A stretch of DNA of 64,000 bases from Chrysemys picta bellii (Eukaryota; Chordata; Testudines; Emydidae): contig NC_088791.1 in the NCBI RefSeq assembly GCF_011386835.1, forward strand, positions 54,455,498 through 54,519,497, written 5' to 3'. This document shows, one piece after another, positions 54,436 to 64,000 of this stretch. The translations under genes were made by a program, and so were the position numbers. Position 1 is the stretch's first letter. Each line of letters starts with the position of its first letter. Below the pieces are notes generated by a model. The model did not search any database. It was not told the origin of the DNA and was given only the letters and a program-made list of their open reading frames with translations.

Positions 54436-55520
54436 GTGGAAAATACAGAAGATATATATATTTATACACACAGAGGACATGAACAAATGGGTGTTGCCAT
54501 ACTAACTATAACAAGAGTAATCAGTTATGGTGGGCTATTATCAGCAGGAGAAAAAAACTTTTGTAGTGATAATCAGGATGGCCCATTTCCAACAGTTGAC
54601 AAGAAGGTGTGAGTAACAGTAGGGGAAAAAAACATGTAGTCTGCTCCCAGTGCAAGTCTCTTCAAGGTAGATGCAGAGCTCAGATGAGTGATGTTTAAGG
54701 GATTCTATTTGATCTGACACAGGCTCACCAGGAACAAGAGTTTTGACTTCCTGACAGGAATTGCCCCTCAACTCAAATATTGTCATCAGGTGTTTGTACC
54801 TCTTTGTTTTCAAATTATATAAGCAGAGACTCATGTAACTGAAGATAAAGACAACTAAGCAGTCATTCTTTATATAGGCAGTAAGGGGCACCAGAATCCT
54901 CCCTCCTGCAAGAAACTCCAATCCTGTTGAATTGAGCAAAAATGATTTCACTAAGAATGTCATGTTCCAATACTTGGCTCAGCTGACAAAATGTACTTTC
55001 CACCCATCGGTTCCCTAGATGCTAGGGAGGAAATGGGGTCCGCTTTGTTCAATCTGTTTTACTTCAGAAATGAAAAACTAGATAATGGGCATATAGCAGC
55101 ACTATTTCCATTATTTTAGTAAGTAGATTGCAAGATTTACATTAAAGAAGGTTATATTTATACTTCTATGTAAGGTTTCATTACAGCACTTAAAGACTTG
55201 CTCTAAATAGCTATGTTCTTACAGCTTCCTTGTTTGGGTGCTACCTCTCCCCTTGGTTTTTCTGTTTTGCCTGGCACATTCTCCCCTCCTATCTCCTCAG
55301 TTGTGTGTTAGATTTTCATTTTTTTTTTGTGAGAAGGCCTTATCAGAGAGTACTAAAGGAATCTCTACCAGGGCCTCTGCCCAATCCTGAGAAGAGATGT
55401 GACTCTCTTGTGTAGAAGTGTGTGTGTTTTGGGATTTTTTCCCTTTAAATGTAGTCAGTGTTGAATGGAGAAAATACTAGTTTTGCTAAAGTTAAAGAAA
55501 GAAGTAACACTATCCAGGAC
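54436..55520. other. Unique sequence, no gene seen
   Basis: A TATATATATTTATACACAC microsatellite-like stretch at about 54453 and otherwise no supported feature. Confidence 0.45.
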
Positions 55521-55524
55521 TCTG

Positions 55525-55700
55525 GGACTTTCCTTTGCTCTTCAGAAAATTGCCACAGATTTTGGAACTGTTACCTGGACAGATACCACAAAGAAAGTTG
55601 GTTCAGTATCTCATCTGAAAGATGGCACCCCTCACAGTACATCACACCTAGTATGGCACTGTGGTGTTAGCAGTGGGTTTGAGCCAGTGTGTGGGTATGA
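55525..55700 (-). mobile_element. Old SINE fragment related to 3100-3465
   Basis: GACTTTCCTTTGCTCTTCAG, CTCATCTGAAAGATGGCACC and GGCACTGTGGTGTTAGCAGT are the complement-order counterparts of the body of the 5S-derived SINE at 3299-3465. Divergence is high. Confidence 0.5.
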
Positions 55701-55704
55701 AGTT

Positions 55705-56414
55705 CTTAGCGTAGGGTAAACATTCTACAAAGTGAGCTAGACTGCTGCATCTGGAACATGTTAAGCTCTTTATATTACAAAATTATAATACATCTGAGTT
55801 GGCTCTATAGTTGGTAATTAGCTAACCCTTTTAAAAAAAAGTCTGAATATACTTGCAATAGAGAAATGTGGCATCAACAAAAGTGCAAATTCAAACATGT
55901 TCAGTTCTGAATCTTTAGTCCCTAATCCATAGTGAACTACCAAGTACATTTCTAAAATTTTTTTTGGATAGCTCCATTAACCTTCATTGTTAGGTTAGGA
56001 TCCTAGTCTTGTAAAGTAAATAGATACTGCCAGGGACCACTGGTCTTGAACTCATGCCTGTGGGATTGCTGAGCAGGAACCTTACTCATTGTGCCTCAGC
56101 CAGATAAGGAAACTGTAGCTGATACTCTGCAAACAGAGGCTACATCCACTGACTAAGCAGGATCAGCTGAATGGCAGCTAACTGCTGATTGGTAACTGCC
56201 TAGCATAAAGCTTCCTGTTCCTGCTACACCCCTTTTCTGACTGACTAGTCATTAGGCTTGTTGCTGACCAGACCTCTAAGACAAAGTTCCTGCCTCCTTG
56301 CCTGGTTCCCACTCCTTGTTCTTGTTACCTTGCTTTGTTCCTTATTCTTGTTCCCTCGTCCTGACCCCAGTTATTGACTCCAGCTTTGACTCCTTGTGTG
56401 ACTTCTGGCTCTGA
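55705..56414. other. Unique or LTR-like sequence, unresolved
   Basis: Positions 56270-56420 are pyrimidine-rich with repeated CTTGTTCC and GACTCCAG/CTGACTCC words, which recall a turtle LTR end. No boundaries can be fixed and no gene is supported. Confidence 0.35.
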
Positions 56415-58310
56415 CTCCAGTTTGGAAAATTGCAACAGCGACATAGGAGCAACAAGAGGGAATACAGTGAGGGAATCTGCTCAATATCTTAGATGTCTAT
56501 ATACAAATGCAAGGAGTAGGGGAAAACAGGGAGACCCAGAAGTATTGGTAAATTAATGACTTATTTATGACTTAATTGTCATTATAGGAAGTTGGTGGGA
56601 TAAATCTCATGACTGGAAGACTGGTAGAGAGGGGTACAATTTGTGTAGGAAAGACAGGTAGGGAAAAAGGAGAGGTGTTTCACTGTACATCAAGAATATA
56701 TACACTTGTTCTGAGGTCCAGAAGGAGGCGAAAGTCAGACTAGTTGCCACTTTCCTCTTAACTCAGAGACTTTCAATGTCATGGTAGAGGTTCACTGTAG
56801 ACAACAAAATCAGGATGAGGAGGTGGATGAGGCATTTCTAGAACAAATAACAGAAATATCCAAAGCACAAGACTAGGTAGTAATGGGAGATTCTAACTAT
56901 CCAAATATCTGTTAGAAAAGTAATGTGGCCAAACACAAAATGTTCATTTTTTCAGAATGTGGAGGAAGTAACTGGAAAGAGAGCCATTTTGGACTTGATT
57001 CTGACTAACAGGAAGGAATTAGTTTCAAATCTTGAGCAAGGCAGCTTGGGTAAAAGTGATCATAAAATGAAAGATTTCATGATTCTAAGGAAAGGAATGT
57101 GTAAGAACAATAGAATAAGGAGAGTGGTCTTCAAAAAAGCAGTATTTAGCAAACTCAGAGATGTGATAGGCAAGTTCCCATGGGAAAAAAACCTAAGGGG
57201 AAAAGGAGTTCAGGAGAGCTGGTGGTTTCTAAACGAGATAATATTAAAGGCACAACAGCAAACTATCCCAACACGAAGGAAATATAGGAAGAATAGTAAG
57301 AAGCCAATGTGACAGCCTCAGGAGCTCTTTAATGTTCTGAAAATCAAGAAGTGGAAACATGGACCAATTGTTACGGATGAGTACAAAAGAATAGTACAAA
57401 CAAGTAGAGAAAAAATGAGAAAGGGTAAGACACAAAATGAGTTAAACCTAGCAAGGGACATAAAAGGCAATAAGCAGAGGTATTATAAATCTATTAGGAG
57501 CAAGAGAAAGACAAGGAAAGTGTAGGAAAGTGTAGGTCCAGTACTAGGCAAGGAAGGAGAGCTAGGCAAGGAAGAGAATAATGGATGAAATGAAGAAGGT
57601 TGGGGTGTTTAATCCTTTTTTTGCTTCGGTCTTATCTAAAATGGTTAATTGTGACCAGATTCTTAAAACAATTAACAAATACTAATATTAACAATAATAA
57701 CAAAAAGGGAGAATGAACACAAACCAGAATAGTGAAAGAATAGGTTAAAATATTTAGATATATTTGATGTATTCAAGTTAGCAGGGTTTGACTAAATGTA
57801 CCCTAAGGTATATAAAGAACTAGCTAACGCAATCTTGGTTCCATTAGCAATTATCTTCAAGGACCCATGGAGAATGGGTGAGGTACCAGAGGACTGGAGA
57901 AGGGCAAAGATGGGTACTTGTCTTTAAAAAGGGGAACAAAAAGGACCTATGGAATTCTACACCAGTCTGTCCAGCTTTGATACCTGGAAAGATTCTGGAA
58001 CAAATTATTAAATAATCATTTTGTAAACACCTAGAGGATAATAAGGTGATAAGTAATAGACAACATGGATTTGTGAAGAACTAATCATGCTGAACGCCTT
58101 CTGGCCTAATCACAGACATTCCTATAAGTAAACTAGGGAAATCTGATCTAGATGAAATTACTATAAAATGGATGCATAACTGGTTGAAAGACTGTACTCA
58201 AAGAATAGTTATCTACAGTTTGCTTTCAAACTGGGAGGACATATCTAATTGGTACCTGGGGTTCTTTCAACCCAAAGCTCTTGGTAACTTTTACTCTGTG
58301 CAAAGTGGTG
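56415..58310 (+). pseudogene. CR1 ORF2 endonuclease and reverse transcriptase remnant
   Basis: Reading across frames: LRCLYTNARSRGKQG (start of the endonuclease), VVMGDSNYPNIC (near 56878), then a longer open frame at 56923-57312 with KRAILDLILTNRKELVSNLE, GSLGKSDHKMKDFMILRKGM and VQESWWFLNEIILKAQQQTI. Next come RQHGFVKN near 58062 and LVSLKRGNKKDLWN near 57910. The endonuclease SDH motif is intact (GKSDHK). Numerous frameshifts. The catalytic FADD region is not present. Confidence 0.8.
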
Positions 58311-58784
58311 TCAGGAAATAAATCAGGGGAGATACATCCATCCGACCGATAGATGGCTGGCACAAACAGGACAACACAAGAGTGCTTTCACTTAAAGTTA
58401 AACTTTTACTTAGCCCTACACTACGAGTTTCGGTCAAATTTAGCAGCATTACATCAATTTAACCCTGCCCCCCTCTACACGACGAAGCCGTTTTTTCCGA
58501 CTTAAAGGGCTCTTAAAATTGATTTCTGTACTCCTCCCCCGACGAGGGGATTAGCGCTGAAATTGACCTTGACGGGTCGAATTTGGGGTAGTGTGGGGTA
58601 GTGTGGTTGCAATTCGACGGTATTGGCCTCTGGGAGCTATCCCAGAGTGCTCTGGACAGTGCTCTCAACTCAGATGCAATTGCCAGGTAGACAGGAAAAG
58701 GCCCGGGAAATTTTGAATCTCGTTTCCTGTTTGGCCAGCGTGGCAATCTGCAGGTGAGTGCAGATCTCATCAGCAAAGGTGACC

Positions 58785-59301
58785 ATGATGGAGTCCCAGA
58801 ATCTCAAAAGAGTCCCAGCATGAACCGAACGGGAGATACGGGATCTGATCGCTGTATGGGGAGACGAATCCATGCCAAAAGATGAAATGCCCAAACATTT
58901 GAAAAAATCTCCAAGGGCATGAAGGACAGAGGCTATAACAGGGATCCGCAGCAGTGCCACGTGAAACTTAAGGGGCTGAGGCAAGCCTACCAAAAAACCA
59001 GAGAGGCAAACGGCAGCTCCGGGTCAGAGCCCCAGACATGCCGCTTCTATGATGAGCTGCATGCCATTCTAGGAGGTGCCCCTACAACTACCCCACTCCT
59101 GTGCTTTGACTCCATCAATGGAGTAGCACGCAACAGGGATGCAGGTTTTGGGGATGAGGAAGATAGCTCACAGCAAGCAAGCGGAGAAACCATTTTCCCT
59201 GACAGCCAGGAACTGTTTCTCACCCTGGAGCTGGAGTCAGTACCCCCCCGAACCCACCCAAGGCTGCCTCCTGGACCTGCCAGGTGGGGAAGGGACCTCT
59301 G
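58785..59301 (+). pseudogene. Harbinger Myb-like protein, exon 1, copy 2
   Basis: ATG at 58785 (MMESQNLKRVPA). The expected Trp codon of the Myb domain is TGA, followed by TEREIRDLIAVWGDES. A frameshift near 58890 leads to the long frame at 58919-59299 with RDPQQCHVKLKGLRQAYQKT, TCRFYDELHAILGG and an acidic tail. Another frameshift lies before the exon end, since the exon's last codons are out of phase with copy 1. The splice donor GTGAGT at 59302-59307 is kept (exon ends CCTCTG). Confidence 0.75.
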
Positions 59302-59385
59302 GTGAGTGTACCTTGGTAAATATTATACATTTAAAAGCAAGCGTGTTTAATGATTAATTTGCCCTGTCATTTGTGGCCAGTACAG

Positions 59386-59666
59386 CTACTGGAAAAGTCT
59401 GTTAACGTGTCTGGGGATGGAGTAGAAATCCTCCAGGGACATCTCCATAAAGCTCTCCTGGATGTACTCCCAAAGCCTTTGCAAAAGGTTTCTGGGAAGG
59501 GCAGCCTTATTCCATCCTCCATGGTAGGACACTTTACAACGCCAGGCCAGTAGCACGTAGTCTGGAATCCTTGCATAACACAGCGTATGGTCCCGGTGTT
59601 TGCTGGCATTCAAACAACATACATTCTTTATCTCTGTGTTATCCTCAGGAGAGTGATATCATTCAT
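59386..59666 (-). pseudogene. Third small frame inside the Harbinger Myb intron, copy 2
   Basis: Minus strand from an ATG at 59666 (MNDITLLRI), with about 2-nt and 8-nt deletions relative to copy 1. It is then open for about 70 codons to TAG at 59386: DYVLLAWRCKVSYHGGWNKA, then MSLEDFYSIPRHVNRLFQ. Like copy 1 it lies inside the Myb-gene intron (59302-59971) on the opposite strand. Over the last 56 codons the copies differ at about 15, roughly 10 of them amino-acid-changing. That fits neutral decay after insertion and gives no evidence for selection between these two copies. Confidence 0.5.
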
Positions 59667-59971
59667 GGTCACCTGGTTGAAATAGGGTGATTTTATTAAG
59701 GGGATATTCAGAGGTGTCTGTTCCTGCTGGGCTGTTTGCCTGTGGCTGAACAGAAATGTTCCCTGCTGTTAGCCACGCAGTGGGGGGAGGGGTGAAGCAA
59801 TCATCCCAGAGAATTGAGTATGTGTAGGGGGATTAGTTGGGTTTGTGCTGCACGTTAACCCGAAAACCGCAGCCCCTCCTTTTAAATTGCCAACTCATTT
59901 TAAATAGTCTACCCATTGTTCTCTAAAATGTGTCTTTTTAACTACCACTCTCCCTTTTTTTTCTCCACCAG

Positions 59972-60585
59972 CTGCAAATGTTTCAATGCTCACACTATCT
60001 TCTCCTTCCCAGAGGCTAGCGAAGATTAGAAGGTGAAAAAAACGTACTCACGATGAAATGTTCTCTGAGCTCATGCAGTCCTCCCACACTGAAAGAGCTC
60101 AGCAGAATGCGTGGAGGCAGACAATGTCAGAGTCCAGGAAAGCACAATATGAATGCGAGGACAGATGGCGGGCTGAAGATAATAAGTAATGGTCTGAAGA
60201 TGATAGGTGGCGTCAGCTTGGTGACAGAAGGCAAGAGGCAATGCTGAGGCTACTGGAGGAACAAACGGATATGCTCCGGCGAATGGTTGAGGTTCAGAAA
60301 AGGCAGCATGAGCACAGACCGCTGCTACAGCCCCTGTGTAACCAACTGCCCTCTTCCCCAAGTTCCATAGCTTTCTCACCCAGACACCCAAGAACGCGGT
60401 GGGGGGGCCTTCGGGCACCCAACCACTCCACCCCAGTGACTGCCCAAGCAACAGAAAGCTGGCATTCAATAAGTTTTAAAGTGCAGTGTGGCCTTGTCCT
60501 TCCCTCCTCCCCCACCCCACCCAGTGATTCCCTCTTCCCCCACCCCTCCTGGGCTACCTTGGCAGTTATCCCGCTATTTGTGTGA
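59972..60585 (+). pseudogene. Harbinger Myb-like protein, exon 2, copy 2
   Basis: The acceptor at 59971 follows a strong pyrimidine tract (CCCTTTTTTTTCTCCACCAG). In one frame it reads ANVSMLTLSSPSQRLAKIRR, a TGA, then KKRTHDEMFSELMQSSH, a long charged segment, a TAA near 60187, and MLRLLEEQTDMLRRMVEVQK (from 60241), followed by a Pro/Ser-rich tail. Only two stops break a run of about 200 codons. The heptad-like Leu pattern in the third segment suggests a coiled coil, probably for multimerisation (inference). Confidence 0.75.
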
Positions 60586-60759
60586 TGAATTAATAAAGAA
60601 TGCATGAATGTGAAGTAACAATGACTTTATTGCCTCTGCAAGTGGTGATCAAAGGGGGGAGGGGTGGGTGGTTAGCTTACAGGGAAGTAGAGTGAACCAA
60701 GGGGGTGGGGGATTCATCAAGGAGAAACAAACAGAACTTTCACACTGTAGCCTGGCCAG

Positions 60760-61565
60760 TCATGAAACTGGTTTTCAAAGCTTCTCTGATGCGCACCATG
60801 CCCTCCTGTACTCTGCTAACCGCCCTGGCATCTGCGTGTAATCAGCGGCCAGGCGATTTGTCTCAACCTCCCATCCCGCCATAAACATCTCCCCTTTACT
60901 CTCACAGATATTGTGGAGTGCACAGCAATCGGTAATAACAATGAGAATATTGGTTTCGCTGAGGTTATCCGAGTCAGTAAACTGCACCAGCGCGCTTTTA
61001 AACATCCAAATGCACATTCTACCACCATTCTGCACTTGCTCAGCCTATAGTTGAACAGGTCCTGACTACTGTCCAGGCTGCCTGTGTACGGCTTCATGAG
61101 CCATGGCATTAAGGGGTAGGCTAGGTCCCCAAGGATAACTATAGGCATTTCAACATCCCCAGTGGTTATTTTCTGGTCTGGGAAGAAAGTCCCTTGCTGC
61201 AGCTTTTGAAACAGACCAGAGTTCCTGAAGATGCGAACGTCATGTACCTTTCCCGGCCATCCCACGTTGATGTTGGTGAAACGTCCCTTGTGATCCACCA
61301 GTGCTTGCAGCACCATTTAAAAGTACCCCTTGCGGTTTATGTACTCGCTGCCTTGGTGCTCCGGTGCCAAGATAGGGATATGGGTTCCATCTATCGCCCC
61401 ACCACAGTTAGGGAATCCCATTGCAGCAAAGCCATCCACTATGATGCACATTTCCCAGAGTCACTACCCTTGATATCAGCAGCTCTTTGATTGCGTTGAC
61501 TACCTGGATCACAGTACCCCCCACAGTAGATTTGCCCACTCCAAATTGAGTGGCACAAGCACTTT
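60760..61565 (-). pseudogene. Harbinger transposase, copy 2, N-terminally truncated
   Basis: Minus strand. It starts at the CR1 junction inside the helix-turn-helix (CATQFGVGKSTVGGTVIQVV), then RVVTLGNV and, after a frameshift, AIDGTHIP-equivalent residues near 61390. The long frame 61316-60816 holds DHKGRFTNINVGWPGKVHDV, GDLAYPLMPWLMKPYTGSLD and CRMVVECAFGCLKARW. The C-terminal part lies in a shifted frame at 61035-60775 (LHNICESKGEMFMAGWE). The DDE region is recognisable, but frameshifts and lack of the N-terminus make it inactive. Confidence 0.8.
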
Positions 61566-61570
61566 GGAGG

Positions 61571-62245
61571 ACAGGATTAGAATTCAAAACAACCTTCACA
61601 AATTGGAGAATTGGTCTGAAATCAACAAGGTGAAATTCAATAAAGATTGTAAAGTACTACATTAAGGAAGGACAAATTAAATGCACAAATACAAAATGGG
61701 GAATAACTGGCTATGCAGTAGTACTGCAAAAATGGAACTGGGGGTTATAGAGGATTATAAATTGAATATGCTCAATAATGTGATGCAGTTGTGAAAAAGG
61801 AAAATGTCATTCTGGGATATATTTGCAGCAGTGTCTTCTTAAAGACAGAAGAGGTAATTGTCCTGTTCCACCTGGCACTGGTGAGGCCTCAGCTGGAGTA
61901 CAGTGTCCAGAAGGCTGAGGGGTACATAATAAGTCTTCAAATATTTTAAGGGCTATTATAAAAAGGATAGTGAACAATTGGACTCTGTGTCAACTGAAGG
62001 TAGGACAAGAACTAATTGGCTTAATCCGGAGCAAGGGCAATTTAGGTTAGATATTAGGAAAAACTTTCTTTTTGTAAGGATAGCTAAGTATTGGAATAGG
62101 TTACAAACGGTGGATGTGGAATCCCCATCTTTGGAGGTTTTTAAAAACAGGTTAAATCAATACCTGTCAGAGATGGTCTAGCTTACTTAATCCTGGACTA
62201 GATGACCCCTCATAGTCCCTTCCAGCCCTACATTTCTATGTTCAC
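61571..62245 (+). mobile_element. CR1 C-terminal ORF2 and 3' UTR, resumed
   Basis: The joined frames give NLHKLENWSEINKVKFN, KMELGVIEDYKLNMLNN and, at 61978-62181, a final open frame with IRKNFLFVRIAKYWNRLQTV and KNRLNQYLSEMV. That last is the usual CR1 terminus, followed by the 3' UTR GGACTAGATGACCCCTCATA and the tail CATTTCTATGTTC. Confidence 0.8.
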
Positions 62246-64000
62246 TAAATCCTTTTCAGAGTTACTGCTTTCCAGGATACAGTCACTCACTGTGTAAGTG
62301 AAATTGGGTTGTTTCATGATGATTCTTCAAGACAGCACTAATCCAGTATTTTTTTAAAATACCTCTACCCTGATAATTGAGAAGAGAACCTTCAAAATGT
62401 GAACCAAACTTAATTTGATTCAGTAACGTTTTCCTGACTCGTCAGGCAGTCTGAAATAGCTCTGAGAGAACTGTACTCTGTTGCCATACGTCTGAATGGG
62501 GATTACTCATGAATCCTAATGAGAGTTTGTATGTCAGTATTGTTAATTGATTCACTGCTCGCATACGCAAAAAGAAATAAATAATCCTATTGTATACACC
62601 TGCACTGTCTACTATGAGTGGGATCTGTTGTGGTGTTATAGAGTCAAGGGTGTTTTATATTTTTAAGAATAACCCTTGGCTCAAAGATTCTCCTCGAATT
62701 CCTCTGAAATACCTTGTTTAAATATAGAATATAGTGGATATCATTATACTACTTAGAAGTGCCTTACCAAGTAATTAACATTACCATGATATTCCGTTTA
62801 CTAAGAATAGAATACCACATGTACCACAATGATGTACTATTTGGACTATTTGTAAAAGCAAATGTTAAAAAGATTCTAACGGTGACTCTAAAATGCAGTT
62901 CAGGAAAAGCCTAGAAAATCTAATTTTGCTTCCAGTAGTTACCAGCATCTTTATGTATTTACTGATTCAGTTGGTGGCTCTGCAGATGTGGAGTCCATTG
63001 AGGGTTACGAAACTCATAGGGGGTGATCATATATTTTATGGGATGGATCCCATGCGTACTGTGGAGTGAAATGACTGTGTAATCGAAGACGCTTTACAAA
63101 TCAGGGAAAATGGGACAATGAGTACATGTGTAGAAAGGTTAAATTCTTAAATATGCTTAATATAATCAATAATTATAGATTGAGTTGGTGCTATGTTTTT
63201 AATAATGATTCAGCTGAAGAAATTACACTTGATAAAAGTCAAGCAGTCTTTTAAGGATTTTAATTATGCACACTGCTCAGTATTTTCTCGAAGATATGAA
63301 AAATAATCTGCAAACATTGAAGTGAAAAGTAAAAAAGTTAAGTAGCTCAAGAATCTTTTATTTGCCATATATATACACTGCACTATATTTTCTGCGTATT
63401 TTATTATATATTTATGTAACATGGTTCTTGTTTTTTTTCTTCAGTTTAAACTCACCATTTACATGAAAAGCTAATCAGGGTGCTCAGAATTTTTTTGATT
63501 TTGGTCTTCATTTCTAAACTGTTTCACTTCAGAATTATACATAATTTTTTAAAGAATTCTTGTGTACTATGTGTACACATTTTTTGTCTCTCTCACCATC
63601 TGTATGTGTGCATACATACATACATACAGACTGTATATATAATGAATATATAAGTATAAACCCAGTGACATGCCCAAGACTGCTATAATAGTTTATTTCA
63701 GATTCCATCAGCTTTCAGTTTTGGTAAGTCAGTAACATCAATTGGAATTTTTCTAAATATAGTTATGTACAAGTTTCTGCAATTTCTGTATATAGTTATC
63801 AGTAATTATTGTAATGTAAGTAGTGGTATATGAAGTCATCTAATCAAAAGATGTGATTAGAAATGATCTTTTCACTGAAGAAACACACATGGTCACTGCC
63901 AGTGGCCTGCAGGGACCCCTGTTTTTAAGGACTAGAGAGAACTTAATTTTAATGCTACATGTTTAGTTACAGATCTCTGTTGGAAACAAGCTACTAAATG
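62246..64000. other. Unique AT-rich sequence, microsatellite near 63610
   Basis: No supported gene. CATACATACATACATACA lies at about 63611-63628. The rest is AT-rich with only very short frames. Confidence 0.55.

Larger units (their letters stand above)
58412..61570 (-). mobile_element. PIF/Harbinger copy 2, inverted, transposase-side end lost
   Basis: The left end at about 58412 reads TAGCCCTACACTACGAGTTT, followed by AAATTTAGCAGCATTACATC. This matches the minus-strand right terminus of copy 1 with substitutions in the outermost bases. It then carries, in order, Myb-like exon 1 (+), the intron with the third frame (-), Myb-like exon 2 (+) and the transposase (-). It stops inside the transposase helix-turn-helix at about 61565, directly abutting CR1. 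Compared with copy 1 it lacks roughly 0.8 kb at that side, including one TIR, so it could not move. Confidence 0.85.
56415..62245 (+). mobile_element. CR1 LINE split by Harbinger copy 2
   Basis: ORF2 remnants begin near 56415 and run to about 58310. CR1 resumes at 61571 in the C-terminal part of ORF2 and reaches the 3' end at about 62245 (CTAGATGACCCCTCATAGTC, then CATTTCTATGTTC). Between them sits a Harbinger at 58412-61570. CR1 sequence is missing around the active site, as is the transposase-side end of the Harbinger, so a deletion across the right junction probably removed both. About 100 bp at 58315-58411 is neither and is unassigned. Confidence 0.75.

Noticed and set aside
1..64000. CRISPR arrays, phage or bacterial operons
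   Set aside because: No regularly spaced identical repeats, no ribosome-binding sites before long frames, and LINE, SINE and LTR content shows vertebrate nuclear DNA.

Overview
This window looks like vertebrate nuclear DNA, most likely from a turtle, with a crocodilian as second choice. That call rests on the repeat families I recognise: CR1 LINEs with sauropsid-type 3' tails, a two-gene PIF/Harbinger DNA transposon, a DIRS-type tyrosine-recombinase retrotransposon, many short hAT-like elements ending in TAGGGTNACCA or CAGGGCCGG, and tRNA- and 5S-derived SINE material. No bacterial, viral or organellar gene organisation is present. I found no host protein-coding exon, tRNA, rRNA or snRNA gene that I would defend. 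The window is intergenic or deep-intronic DNA in which every recognisable coding stretch belongs to a mobile element.

Layout. 1-12.4 kb: AT-rich unique sequence with a 5S-derived SINE interrupted by a hAT MITE (3.1-3.5 kb), a MIR/CORE-like SINE (5 kb), a TIR-bounded composite built of tRNA-like modules in both orientations (6.9-8.1 kb), a second block of such modules (9.2-9.6 kb), and GC-rich repeats (9.8-10.3 and 11.3-12.1 kb). 13.8-18.7 kb: a probable solo LTR, two hAT-like elements and a G-rich minisatellite element. 18.7-26.4 kb: a three-level nest. A decayed DIRS element (gag, reverse transcriptase and tyrosine recombinase remnants) carries a CR1, and that CR1 carries a complete 3.8-kb Harbinger with TIRs and a TAT target duplication. 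26.4-42 kb: mostly unique AT-rich DNA with a 1.85-kb CR1 fragment, a GC-rich hAT-like element and a perfect 69-bp-arm foldback retroposon. 42.1-46.7 kb: two long LTRs with TG...CA ends. 47-51 kb: a GC-rich cluster of hAT-like elements, one of which encloses a promoter-like CpG-rich segment. 52.6-62.2 kb: two CR1 copies, the second split by a second Harbinger.

The two Harbinger copies lie in opposite orientation, are both inserted in CR1 sequence, and share one architecture. A DDE transposase is on one strand. A divergent two-exon Myb/SANT-like gene with good GT-AG splice signals is on the other. Inside that gene's intron, antisense to it, both copies carry a small third reading frame (about 96 codons in copy 1) whose function I do not recognise. 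This third frame is the best candidate here for something undescribed. All copies carry stops or frameshifts and are probably dead.
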